This document shows positions 32,300 through 44,119 of a stretch of 64,000 bases of DNA, piece after piece. The position numbers were made by a program, and so were the translations under genes. Each line of letters starts with the position of its first letter. Within the stretch, counting starts at the first letter, position 1. Source of the DNA: Chrysaora quinquecirrha (taxonomy: Eukaryota > Cnidaria > Scyphozoa > Semaeostomeae > Pelagiidae); the NCBI GenBank assembly GCA_014526335.1, contig JACTAT010000002.1:1066876-1130875 (forward strand), in the 5' to 3' direction. Below the pieces are notes generated by a model. It ran no database searches. It saw only the letters and a list, made by a program, of their open reading frames with translations, and had not been told where the DNA came from.

Positions 32300-33230
32300 A
32301 TTCCATATGTGACGCTTGGCTTCACAGCAAGTAGTACCTATATACTCTAATGTATAGATGTTTTATGGTCTCACCCTACGGTCACCACACATCTCGGACA
32401 ACTGACAGAGCAGCTTCGGAATCGTTCCACTGAATATACAAAAGGTTTGACCTTAAGTGTTTTAGTTTTTGAGTTTTTATTATTCTTTCTAGCCAGGGTT
32501 TATTCTAAGGTACAGTGATAACCAATCTATGCAGTGATAAATCACAACTGTACAGTGAGAACCCGAACCCCTTTAACATCCTAAATTAACTCATCTGACG
32601 GTTCAAGCATTCTCCTTAGTAACGTACATTTCCCTCAATTCTAGCTTTTCATCGAATAGATCTTTTACAGTAGCTAGTTACAAAGTTTGCAAAAGATTTC
32701 TTTTAACTATTAATTCAATTTAAGAAGTAATAATATGCTTCTAGTGTTATTTGAATGCTTCAAGCGAAAGTCTTTCTATTAACAAATATAGCTAAATCAG
32801 CTTCCAGAAGTTCCTGGAAAAGGTTACAAACTTCAGGAAGATTCTTTTCTATAAAATTTTGTCCATAAGTTCGATACTCGGGAACTTTTAATGTTAACTG
32901 TAAAGTGTGATTTAAGTCTAGTAAAGCTAGTAAACACTTTATTGATCTTAAGAATGAACTTATAGAACATTCGAAGTTTTATTGATCTTATAGCAAAAAT
33001 ATGTTTAAAGTGTTTTAAAACAGAGTGATAAATTATTTACATTAATAATCATGGAAATAATAATAGCTTATGTATATTTAATCATTCACTTCAGTTAGAA
33101 AAAGATTTCGTGACTTTGATGACGCTAACGATTAGTTACACAGGGTTGGTAATCGTCCCAGAAAGACGGGGTGTCCAGGTTGGAATTGGCGTAGCCAGAA
33201 TTCCAACCTTGGGGTGCAAAATGGCTTGGC
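32300..33230. other. Intergenic, nothing assigned
   Basis: AT-rich. The only recurrent sequence is the CAGTGATAA cluster at 32513-32557 shared with 14278-14350. Confidence 0.4.
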
Positions 33231-33233
33231 CAT

Positions 33234-33402
33234 AGGTTAAGGTGAGATGGTGTGTTCAGCGCCAGTCGTGAGAGCCTCAGTAGTAGATTAACTAATCGAG
33301 AGCTCAACCCTGGCTGTGACGCTACGGGCTCGAGCCCTGACCTTGCTGAGCTTCTGACACCATCCAGTCAGCTGGATTTGACCACGAAGCCACAACACCT
33401 TC
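33234..33402 (-). mobile_element. tRNA-derived SINE, copy 3 (most diverged)
   Basis: It shares GCGCCAGTCGTGAGAGCCTC, GTAGATTAACTAATCGAGA, GGGCTCGAGCCC and CAGTCAGCTGGAT with the other two copies, with a small deletion beside the B box. Confidence 0.72.
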
Positions 33403-33453
33403 CCAGAATGTTAGGGCGTTGCTTAATATTAGGGCACGCCATTTTTCAGCATA

Positions 33454-33830
33454 CACTCTTTTTTTTTATAACAATATTGTTTATAAGAATATTGAGGCTC
33501 AGAATCATCCAATTTTTAAGAATATTGTAAGAATATTGCTCAGCCTCAGCTCGCATTATTTGTGGTTCATTTTTCAGAAGTTGCCTGTTTTGCAATGTTA
33601 AAATGAAACTTCATGATTGTTAACAACATATTGTTATACAATAGTTGAATTTTTCTTTCGCTCGACCATTTCCTCGTAATGAGATAATTTTTCTTTTAAC
33701 AACGTTCCGCTGAAACCATATCAGGTTTGAAAAAATAAGAATACTTTAAGAATAATCAGGCTCAAAACCGACATTTCTTAAGAACATTGAGGCTGGACAA
33801 AATTTATAGTATTCTAATAAAAAAAGAGTG
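33454..33830. mobile_element. TA-flanked MITE, 'CACTCTTTTTTTTTATA' ends
   Basis: It begins CACTCTTTTTTTTTATAACA and ends TCTAATAAAAAAAGAGTG, with TA on both sides (377 bp). Subterminal words AAGAATATTG and GAGGCTCAGAATC / GGCTCAAAACC are shared with 46085-46478. Confidence 0.78.
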
Positions 33831-34288
33831 TATTTAGGCGATGGTTGCAAATGTCAAATGTGCCCTCTTGGTTGCTATGCCAGTGTGGATTGAACTATGC
33901 AAGAAAGGCGATGTGTATTTAACCTTATTCGCCCCTCGATATGAACCATTTTCCTTGGGCATGATATTGGATATACTAACATGTATACTAGCATAAAAAT
34001 ACTAGCAATGCGCGATAAAGCATGCATAAGGGCACAAACCTGCCTAACCAGAGAATTACCTTTGTTTTCTTTGTATTAGGAACAATGTTCTTTGTCTTCT
34101 AAGTTCCCACTTGCTGATTTCGCTTTCCAAGAGTTCCTTGTGGAGGGCAAATTTACATGAAACCACAAAAATACCGAAGACGGAAGTTAAATCTTATCCT
34201 TGATCAAAGATTCGAAGTCGTTGCGTAATAAACTCTTGTTTTTCTGGAAGTTTGACGATTTCAACTCAGGAAAAATATTTTTTCAAAA

Positions 34289-36740
34289 ATGACTTCAGCT
34301 GCTACCGGAAAATGTAAGTCTTGATTGTTATAAAGTGTTCTTATGGGGTTAATGTGTACCCAGAAAGTGCCAAAACGTCCCTTCCTTGCGCCCATGGGCC
34401 TTCTTCCCTCGAAGAAAGTTTTCAAGATTCAAAAAGCCAACAATGACTGTTCTGATCAAAATGCTTGTAAATACTGAAAAACCCCACGATTTCAACCTCT
34501 GCAATTTCATAAGTGCAAATTATAAAATATAACACTCTTGGCTTTTTTCTTCTGTTTTGCAAAGTAAAAGTGCTTGAAGACCCTGATAGTCTGACATTCA
34601 TAATCAGTATCATGACTAGAACTATTGCTGTTTTAACAGTGGACGCAAACCTCTTTCTTACGCTTATGACTCTAAACGTTATCTGAGCTGGGCCCTGGGC
34701 CATAACTTTTTTTGGCTTCCTCCAGTTGATGGAGCACCCCTCTAACGACCCCTCCATGTATCTACCCGTATAGGTGGAGGAGCTGGGAGGGTTTCAGCCT
34801 CCTCTCCTCAACTGTGACTGTGAGATGTAGGTCTTTCAGCCGTCATGTTCGGACATAAAATTCGGCTGATGTTCGGTTTAATATTAAAAAACAATATTGT
34901 AAATTTAAAAAGCAGAGAACCCCCCTAAACCCATTATCAAAACATCTTGTTTGGTTTCAACTGAGTTAATATGACGTCATATTTACGTCATAGAAATATA
35001 ATGGTTATTTGGGCCTAAAACTGTCATTTTATGATTTGTTGTCATCGCAGTTTTATGTTATTAACAAAACATAACATAACAACGATTTTGTCTGTATCTA
35101 GGATAATTCTTCTTGACTGCGACTGTTGAGAGTAATATGGATATGACTACGACTGAAGCAATGACTATCATTTTATTGACTAATAACGAAAAGAGCTTTG
35201 ACTGAAGCGAGGTATGAGGCCCCATTACGGAGGGTTAGAAGATCCCATATCGCCTACCATTTTTCTAAACATATCCCTTATCCCCTGTATGCTTTCTCCC
35301 TTGTATCCCTGAATTTCACAGAAAAATATCCCGTAAACCCTTTGTTTTGTCCAGAATTATCCCTTAATCCATTTCATTTTTCTGGAAGTATCTCATTTCC
35401 CCAATACCCTAATCTGATCTCAGGTATGCTGTAGGCATATAGATCCATACCATTATGCAACCACGATGCATACAATATGATTAAAACTGACAAATTTTCA
35501 TTTTTTCAGCCTCTGGGGTTGTACTGGTCAAGCATCCCAGTGTTGTAACTCCTACAAAGAACGCTTCTAAGCTTCAATATATAGACGTAGAGATCTTCCC
35601 CGTTGGATTGCACTGGTCTATGAACATTTTCATGCTTGTAACAACGTTGCTTGGCATTCTTGGTAATGGATTGGTGTGTTATTTCTTCGCAAAAAAGAAG
35701 ATAAAACGTACTTCGTTTAATCTTCTTCTTCTAAATCTTTCAGCAGCGGATCTCATGGCCGATGGCTTTGCATATTTGCATATATTTATCGATTTGAAAA
35801 TGCTGAGGAATTTCTCACAAAGTGCAGCCAATATACTATGTGCGTTTACCATCGGAATAACACCCTTCGGTATCATGACCTCCGTTTCTGTCCTAACACT
35901 AACTTATATTTCGATCAATAGATTTGTTTTTATTGTTTACCCAATGAAGACCTCTTGGTTCAAGTCTCAGATGAAGACAGTATGCTTCCTTGTTGTGGTG
36001 TGGATATCAAGCACTGCGTATGTGATTCCCAATGTATTTGCATTCAGGTACGACCCAGAATATGCACTTTGCTACAGGGAATGGCCTAAGATCATCAATG
36101 TGCCGCTTTGGAGTGTCTCAGGCATAATTCTTGGGTTAATTGTTCCCATTACAATCATGCTTCTCACTCTATTTGCGACAAAGCGTCAATTCAAGAGCAT
36201 AAGAGGTGGAACATCATCGAATACGGAGGCAATGAAACGAAAAAACGCACAGTCCGACTGCTTGGTTTCCTCATTATCGCCTTTTTTAGCTGCATGGCCC
36301 CATCTTCTATTTATCTCTTGTTCTCCATCAGTATTACATCTGTGTGGCCACCAGGCAACGAAGGACAGTATACTCGAATGAGATGGATAAGAGCGACGTT
36401 TCTTATATGTTTACTAAATACAGTTGCCGATCCAGTCATTTATGGATATCATAATAATGAATTCCAGACCTGCTTCAAAGAGATCTTCTCGAGGATGCAA
36501 CGACTCAAAACGAGGCAAAGAACATACGTTGTAAGCAATGAAAACACAAGCTCCTCCACTGAGACGGCCCGCGCAGCAGCTAATGCAAAAGTAAGCAATA
36601 CTGCTTCCACAGATGTAAGCAAAAACAACTCTACCCAAGTAAACAACGCTGCTGCTGACAAAGTAAATAAAATTGATGGCGCAGAAATAAATAAAACTGA
36701 TGCTGCAGCAATAAACAAAGCATTTGAGGAACTAGAATAA
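34289..36740 (+). CDS. Two-exon class A GPCR (GPCR-3) with a frameshift before TM6
   Basis: Exon 1 (34289-34313) encodes MTSAATGK and stops in phase 1 at GTAAGT. Exon 2 starts at 35510 after TTTTCATTTTTTCAG, also needing two bases, so the junction is in frame. Exon 2 carries an NAS glycosylation site, then TM1 (LLGILGNGLVCYFF, with the GN motif), TM2 (NLSAADLMADG), TM3 ending TYISINRFVFIVYP, TM4 with Trp, and TM5 (GIILGLIVPITIMLL). The frame then changes at the six-A run 36240-36245. After it, TM6 (LLGFLIIAFFSCMAPSSIY), TM7 (LLNTVADPVIYGY) and a Ser/Asn/Ala-rich tail continue to TAA at 36740. All seven segments survive, so one missing A is the only defect. It may be an assembly error or a recent pseudogene. 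Ligand unknown; not closely related to GPCR-1. Confidence 0.82.
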
Positions 36741-37009
36741 GATAGGGGTAGTAGAGAGTAGCTACCTTACACAACTGTAAAGAGACACTAGATTAAAGTT
36801 TCATTCGAAATTCTTTCTCGCTGTTTTATCTCGTCTTTGTCTCATATACTCCATAAATTTCCGTGACCCAGTATCTTCTAGTGTTTGTTCAAGTAAACGC
36901 GACCATTATCTTTCTCAGATGTGAAAAAAGCAACGAACCGCTCTCGAACCCTAAGGCTCCGATGGCAGACAGCAAGGTCTTATCTCCTAGCAGGCAGTGA
37001 CCACCCCGG

Positions 37010-38088
37010 GTAATGTATGTGCAGTACTGTGGAGGATGTGCAGTACAGTGGAGGATATTCAGTACAGCGGAGGGATATCATCAGTACAGTGGGGGATATC
37101 ATCAGTACTGTGGAGAGCTTTCAGTACTGGCTGTACTGTACTGATGATATCCCTCCACTGTACTGAATATCCTCCACTGTACTGATGATATCCCTCCACT
37201 GTACTGATGATATCCGTCCACTGTATTGAACGTCCTCCACCGTGCTGATGATATGCCTCCACTGCACTGATGATGTCCCTCCACCGTATTGATGATATCC
37301 TTCCACCGTACTACACACTGGCTGTACCGTACTGATGATATCCCTCCACTGTACTGATGATATCCCTCCATCGCACTGATGATATCCTTCCACTGTACTG
37401 AATATCCTCCACTGTACTGATGATATCCTTCCACTGTACTGATGATATCCCTCCATCGTACTGATGATATCCCTCCACTGTACTGAATATCCTCCACTGA
37501 ACTGATGATATCCCTCCACTGTACTGATGATATCCCTCCATCGTACTGATGATATTCCTCCACTGTACTGAATATCCTCCACTATACTGATGATATCCTT
37601 CCACTGTACTGATGATATCCCTCCATCGTACTGATGATATCCCTCCACCGTACTGATGATATCCCTCCACTGTACTCAATATCCTCCACTATACTGATGA
37701 TATCCTTCCACTGTACTGATGATATCCCTCCATCGTACTGATGATATCCCTCCACCGTACTGATGATATCCCTCCACTGTACTGAATATCCTCCACAGTA
37801 CTGATGATATCACTCCACTGTACTGATGATATCCCTCCATCATACTGATGATATCCCTCCACCGTACTGATGATATCCCTCCACTGTACTGAATATCCTC
37901 CACTGTACTGATGATATCCCTCCACTGAACTGATGATATCCCTCCACTGTACTGATGATATCCCTCCACTGTACTGATGATATCCGTCCACTGAACTGAA
38001 TATCCTCCACTGAACTGATGATATCCCTCCACTGTATGATGATATCCCTCCACTGTACTGATGATATCCCTCCAATGTATCGAATGTC
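37010..38088. repeat. 22-bp minisatellite with an internal orientation flip
   Basis: The unit CTCCACTGTACTGATGATATCC (22 bp, here split as CTCCACTGTACTG + ATGATATCC) is repeated about 40 times, with interspersed 19-bp variants containing GAATATC. From 37010 to about 37128 the units are reversed (CAGTACAGTGGAGG); from about 37135 onward they are forward. Long minus-strand frames (up to 175 codons, YHQYSGGISSVQW...) arise because the unit is stop-free and 22 is not divisible by 3. No protein is implied. Confidence 0.93.
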
Positions 38089-38094
38089 CTGCAA

Positions 38095-38895
38095 CTTGCT
38101 GATGGAATTGATGCGAGCGGATCCCCATCAAGGGGCAAAGGGAGCAAAGAAAAATTCATATGTTATACGAACTCCAAGTAGTGGTTTACTCAGGTCAGAT
38201 TTTTGTGACCAAATGATTCCAATAAAAGAATGATTTACGCCAATCATATGGCGACGATAGATAAGCTGACAGTGAGGGAAGCCAAGAAAGGGTGACTATG
38301 CTTGCACATCATTTGTAAGATCAGTATCAAGCAGCTGCTAAAACGTGTTTATGAATTTGGCCAAAAAGAATTTTCTTTCAAGTGGCTTATAATTGAAATT
38401 TAACCTACGAACACATGACAAATAAACATTTAACAACTGAATTTATTGCTTTTTGGCTTAGCAAACAGACTATTCTCACTTTATTTTACCAAAATGGACA
38501 TCTGATCGTTTTATTTTGAAACAGATTGAAAGACATCATAATAACGCAAAAAATTCGCTACACCACTAAGGTCACTTTACTTCAACAAGCTAGGTGCCTA
38601 TTCTTGCGAGAGGCTATTCACTACTTGGAATCTCTACACCTTTGCAAGAAATCATATTTTTTTCATGGAAATCACTCGGAAATCCTTATGTTTTACTCGG
38701 GAATCCTTATGCCCCTCGTCCTCTTGTATGATTCGAAGAAATTTTTCTTCGGTAGATCATACCACAATTGGCGCTTCAGATTCTACCTGAAATATAAGGC
38801 GCTCAATCAAAACAACAACAGCAACCTCTTAAAACAACAGCAATAGCCTCCTACGACAACAACAGCAAATTGATCGCTCAAATTGGTACTTGCAG
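38095..38895. other. Intergenic, nothing assigned
   Basis: No exon or repeat border recognised. CAACAACAGCAA runs near 38810-38870 are low complexity. Confidence 0.4.
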
Positions 38896-38899
38896 ATTA

Positions 38900-39051
38900 G
38901 ACTTATTACACGAGTCCCAGTTATCGCAGCTACAAACTTTAGTTGTTGTTGTTGTTGTTGTTGGAAAGCTGCTCAAACTGTTCAGTGTAGCAAATTGCTG
39001 TTGTTGTTGGTTCAGATTTTATGAGCGGAACTGAGACTCGTGTAATAAGTC
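38900..39051. mobile_element. 152-bp TA-flanked MITE with (TTG)n core
   Basis: GACTTATTACACGAGTC at the left is inverted as GACTCGTGTAATAAGTC at the right, and TA flanks each end. The core has GTTGTTGTTGTTGTTG. This is the clearest member of a family with copies or fragments at 27.5, 32.1, 40.94, 57.47 and 60.9 kb. Confidence 0.85.
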
Positions 39052-40841
39052 TAGTTCCAGATGGTGGCGGTAAGTGACGCAGACGAGCAGAAATAACAAT
39101 TCATGTTAAGAATCTATGTTCCTTTCTCTGTAAGTCGCATGAGTTCAGAATTATCACGAGGGATTTTGTAGCCTGCCCGAAGACTCAACTGGTGCTTACC
39201 TCAAAATCAGTTGAGTTGAATTGAAATTGCAGTCGGTTAACTACGGTCAGAGAGTCGTAGTTTTCGCTGCCTTCTCGGGTAATTCAACTCAATCCAAATT
39301 TGTAATGGCAGAAGCTCAAAGTGAGCGGATGTGGGGCCTGGGGGACTGGACCGAATCTTCGAGTTCTGGAATGAGTGTTACTGAAAAACGACACTCGTCC
39401 TCTTTGACGCTTAACCTACACAAGAACAACAACAGCCTCTTACAACAACATCAATCAGGTGATCGCTAACATTGGTAGTTTCCGCTGGTGGTGCTTATAT
39501 TGTAGCAGAAGAGCAGAAAGTAACGATTTATCTTACCAATCTATGATTCTATTCTTGTAAGCCACAAGAGATCATTAGAGGTTGGGTTCTGACGTTCAAC
39601 AGCAGCATTCCAGCACATCAACAAATCAAGGTGGACCTGTTAGTTATTATTAGACAGCTCATACTGAATTGAATTGGTGGAGTGCAACCAGACTACGAAT
39701 AACAAAGTTCATCTGTCTGATATTATTAACAAATTTGTAGCCACAGTTAGGCCATATACAGTAGATTCGATTGCAACAACTACAAGATAAACTCATGACT
39801 TCTTTATTCCTTCTACATTACTTAATCTAACCCGTCTCTTCACCCTCAAAGATATTTATGAAAGACTTGCTAGATTACTCGTGATCAGACTCGTGTTTAC
39901 ACTGCACTGTACCTTAAACACAACTCAAAGATGCCCTCCTTTCTTCTCATAGAGAGCGTTCCAGAATCGACAAAGATAGTCTTCAAAATAAATCATGATC
40001 TCAAAATCCGACTGCAACTGCACTGCACTTTCTTCACCCTATACACCTTCCCCGCAGACTTGACATTGGCGCAACTATTGCCGACTAAGCTACCTAGGAA
40101 AGTTTCGTACATAACCGAGTTTCTTATAAAATGGAGTCAGTTTCGGTACAACAATGCCTTTATCTGCAGGTCCCAGCTTTACTGTAGCATATACAGGCTG
40201 GCAGAACCCCTGACCCGAGTTAACAAATAACTAGCTATGCTTGCTTGCTATCTTCTCGCACAGAAGCATTGGTGAATCAGGGATATTAGGAAGAAAATAA
40301 GCCATGAATCCTCTGATTAATCGAGTTGGGTCATCATGCTAAGACCTACATCGAAATCGTTCTAATCTCTGATCTTGATGATCTAATTGGAGCAATAGTA
40401 CTGATCTACAACTGGCAAACATAGTCCTGTTACATCGACTCTCATTTCCTGAAAGTTTTATAAAATCTATGATTTAATGCAAAGGATTGATTTAATTGAA
40501 ACAACTATTTCTATACCACACATCAAGTCCTGAAATTGCTGTGGGTCATATTTAGCTGTTGAGACCATTCTTAAGTTTAAGAGTACAAGTCATTGTGTAT
40601 AACATACATTTGAGCTCTTGCCTTGCTTGGAATTTAATATTGTCAAAAATTACAGTATTAACTTCTAGAAGCATCTTAGCTAAATATTTGCAGAAACGGG
40701 CGTCCGTATCATCGAGTGACGGCTTCTCAATCTGGAACCCTTACCACAATCAACCTAGCTTTCCCGTCAATACGGCCATGCCTGTAATAGGTAGTGTGCT
40801 GTTTTGCGGAATTAAAAAAAAATACAAGAGTACCACTCGGG

Positions 40842-40932
40842 GTAATGCCTGTGCAGTAAAGTGGATTCTGTGCAGTACAGTGGAGATTGTTCAGTATAGT
40901 GGGGGAGGGGATAACATAAGTACTGTGGGGTG
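40842..40932 (+). repeat. Unexpanded relative of the 37-kb minisatellite
   Basis: CGGGGTAATGCCTGTGCAGT then AGTGGATTCTGTGCAGTACAGTGG parallels the 37006-37060 start of the minisatellite (CCGGGTAATGTATGTGCAGT). Only four or five degenerate units are present. Confidence 0.7.
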
Positions 40933-40938
40933 GGGGTT

Positions 40939-41060
40939 GACTCACTCCATAACTCCCACTACTTCGCTCGATGTTGTTGTTGTTGTTGTCTACAATCGCT
41001 CTGTTGGAGTTACAAATCAAAATAAGGGGAGCGTAAACTAGAGACTCGTGTAGTGAGTCT
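40939..41060. mobile_element. MITE of the GACTYAYTACACGAGTC family
   Basis: The left end is TGACTCACTCCATAACTC and the right end is GAGACTCGTGTAGTGAGTCT, around a (TTG)n core. The left terminus is diverged. Confidence 0.6.
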
Positions 41061-41064
41061 GGGA

Positions 41065-42190
41065 TGGGGGATACATAACGTGTACAGTGGGTGAAGGTTG
41101 CTCAGTAGCTACATCCATTTATGGTACAGCGGAGTAGAGGGTCTGAGTTGAGGCTAGAGTTCCTTAATTCCTAATTAAAATGAACTATACTTTCACCTCT
41201 GCGAAGTCTAGCTGTGACATCGAAAGTAGGAAAAAATTATCCGTCATATTTGACAAATAATTTAAGATTTAGCTTTCATATTTGATTTTATGAAATAACA
41301 ATGTTGAGCATTGTCAATGTCCAGCTAACTGAAAGTTACACAACCCCCAGATGATTTTCTAAACTCTGTGACCCGCGGGTGTCCAAATACAATTTCGCTA
41401 GGGGAGAGTGGAACTTTTGAAATTGTGGCGCCTCCCACTTCCAGAAGGCTGGTTTAACCAATTTCGCTTCTCAGCTTACGCCAATTTTCGGCTAATGTTG
41501 CTTTCAAACTGCAAGTAAAACCGATTTAATCATAATAACTATTGTTTAATTAAGTCAGTTTTTCAAATGTTGCGTTCTGATTGGTTAGTTTAACAAATCA
41601 AATCGATCTGATTGGCGGAAATTTAGGCCTGTCTGAAAAAAGCTGCGGTTTCAGTGTGAAAGCAGTATAAGAGAGCCAAATGGTTTTGAGAGACAAACTC
41701 CTCCTCATCTTTACCACTCTCTCCTGCCCAGCGGCGTCGGCCCTGGCACCCAGGGTATGGACTTTTCTCAAGCATTTAAGGAGCTTGAGGACATCTGATA
41801 GGCCTTCTAGGTGCCGGATACCCGATAGCATCTAATGTGGCATTTTGGTTCATAATTTGGTTCAGTTTGATTCAACGGCTGATTATATTACCATTTTGAA
41901 CTTAAAATGATATAACTACATGTGATAGCCCGGTTCAATGGAACCCACCCAGCACTAAAAATTTAGTATTACCCTTGAGGCTAGAAAAACTTAATTTATC
42001 TTAGAAATTACTTGCAACTCAAGGAAGAAACTCGTTGCAACATTAGTGCATCAGGGACTCAGGGCAGCATTGGCCGCAATTTAGTTTTTATCTCAATCCC
42101 TTTTCTGCTTTCAATGACTCCATGGCTCGCGCCAATCATGCATTATAGAGTACTGTAAACACAGGAAGCCCATTCTAAAGGGCATACCGG
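41065..42190. other. Intergenic, nothing assigned
   Basis: No exon recognised. The minus-strand frame at 41598-41831 has no family match and lies in sequence that looks repetitive. Confidence 0.35.
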
Positions 42191-42194
42191 AATT

Positions 42195-44113
42195 TGATGA
42201 CCCGGGACGCAGGTGGGACCCGGGACGTGGGACTCAAGTGGGACGCGGGACCCGGGACGGAAGTGGGACGCGGGACTCAAAACGGAAGTGGGACGTGGGA
42301 CTCAGGTGGGACCGGGACGCGGGACTCAGGTGGGACCGGGACCTGGGACTCAGGTGGGACCTGGGACCTGGGACTCAGGTGGGACCCGGGACGCGGGACT
42401 CAGGTGGGACCCGGGACGCGGGACTCAGGTGGGACCCGGGAACCGGGACTCAGGTGGGACCTGGGACTCAGGTGGGACCCGGGACGTGGAACTCAGGTGG
42501 GACACTCAGGTGGGACCCGAGACACGGGACTTAGGTGGGACCAGGGAAGCGGGACTCAGGTGGGACCTTGGACCTGGTAACGGAATGGGACCTGAGACCT
42601 GGGAAGCAAGTTGGTCCTGGGACCTAGGACGCAGTTGAGAACTTGGACCTGGGACGCATATTGGACCAGAAACCTGGGGCCAGGGACTCAGTTGGGACCT
42701 TAAACTCTGCGCAAGGATGGGGCCTGGGACAAGGTTTTGACGTGGAAAGTGGTTGCTCGCTGGACTATTAGTAGGGCGTTTGACTAGAGAAATTTGATCA
42801 CTTGATAGAAAAACTGAATCAACATCATTAAATGTCTATGAAAATGCTTTTCACAAAAATGTTTAAAAAGTTACAAATGAAACCAAAGTTCATAACCGTT
42901 CATTAATTTTTAGACTTAAATTCTACTCATAATGCCAACGAATTAAGTGTAACAGAAAACGAGAATAAAACTCATGATTTTAGTAAACAAAAATGCGTTA
43001 AGTAACCATTATTGCTCAATTTTCCCCCTGTTGTACAAATTTGGAATCTGGAGATTTGAAACTACTAAGTTAGTCGCTGCGATGATTTGAATTCCAAACC
43101 GAAAAAAATGATTCTCCCTCACTTGCATAGCGCACAACAATCAAATGTTTTCTCCGCAAATGATTGTAGTTCCTCCGCAACTGAAGCCTTTCTTGCTTCC
43201 TGAGCACAAACAGATTTTGCGAAATTGTGGCATAGGAATTTAATTTTTGAATTTTAGATCTTGACTACACCGTTTGAATTACGAAGTATATATTACTGTA
43301 TCTCTTATTTTTATAACGTTACGCATGTTTGTTTCTTCTGTTGTTTTGTTATCTTAACTAGAACATCGTTAAACATTTAATGATGTTGATTCAGTTTTTC
43401 TATCAAGTGATCAAATTTCTCTAGTCAAACGTCCTACTAATGGTCCAGCGAGCAACCACTTTCCACGTCAAAACCTTGTCCCAGGCCCCATCCTTGCGCA
43501 GAGTTTAAGGTCCCAACTGAGTCCCTGGCCCCAGGTTTCTGGTCCAAAATGCGTCCCAGGTCCAAGTTCTCAACTGCGTCCTAGGTCCCAGGACCAACTT
43601 GCTTCCCAGGTCTCAGGTCCCATTCCGTTACCAGGTCCAAGGTCCCACCTGAGTCCCGCTTCCCTGGTCCCACCTAAGTCCCGTGTCTCGGGTCCCACCC
43701 GTGTCCTGCGTTCCACGTCCCGGGTCCCACCTGAGTCCCAGGTCCCACCTGAGTCCCGGTTCCCGGGTCCCACCTGAGTCCCAGGTCCCACCTGAGTCCC
43801 GCGTCCCAGGTCCCACCTGAGTCCCAGGTCCCAGGTCCCACCTGAGTCCCAGGTCTCGGGTCCCACCTGAGTCCCAGGTCCCGGGTCCCACCTGAGTCCC
43901 AGGTCTCGGGTCCCACCTGAGTCCCAGGTCCCGGGTCCCACCTGAGTCCCACGTCCCGGGTCCCACCTGAGTCCCAGGTCCCGGGTCCCACCTGAGTCCC
44001 AGGTCCCGGGTCCCACCTGAGTCCCGCGTCCCGGGTCCCACCTGCGTCCCGCGTCCCAGGTCCCACCTGAGTCCCGCGTCCCGGGTCCCACCTGAGTCCC
44101 GCGTCCCGGGTCG
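42195..44113. mobile_element. Foldback element: long inverted arms made partly of 25-bp tandem repeats
   Basis: The left arm (42195-42835) and right arm (43373-44113) are inverted copies. The outer part of each is a tandem array of a 25-bp unit, GGTGGGACCCGGGACGCGGG + ACTCA. The inner part is unique sequence (for example GATCACTTGATAGAAAAACT / AGTTTTTCTATCAAGTGATC). The AT-rich spacer 42836-43372 has no gene. This is the architecture of FB-type foldback transposons. The right array is about 100 bp longer. Gly/Asp/Arg-rich frames across the arms are repeat artefacts. Confidence 0.88.
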
Positions 44114-44119
44114 TGAAAT

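Noticed and set aside
37010..38088. CRISPR array
   Set aside because: Eukaryotic window; units are contiguous with no unique spacers.
37102..38159. Several 84-175 codon minus-strand frames
   Set aside because: All are translations of the 22-bp minisatellite; the peptide period is 22 residues and all three frames are open.
42194..42638. Gly/Asp/Arg-rich frames of 98-141 codons, and their mirror at 43570-44166
   Set aside because: They translate the 25-bp tandem unit of the foldback element and read open in every frame.
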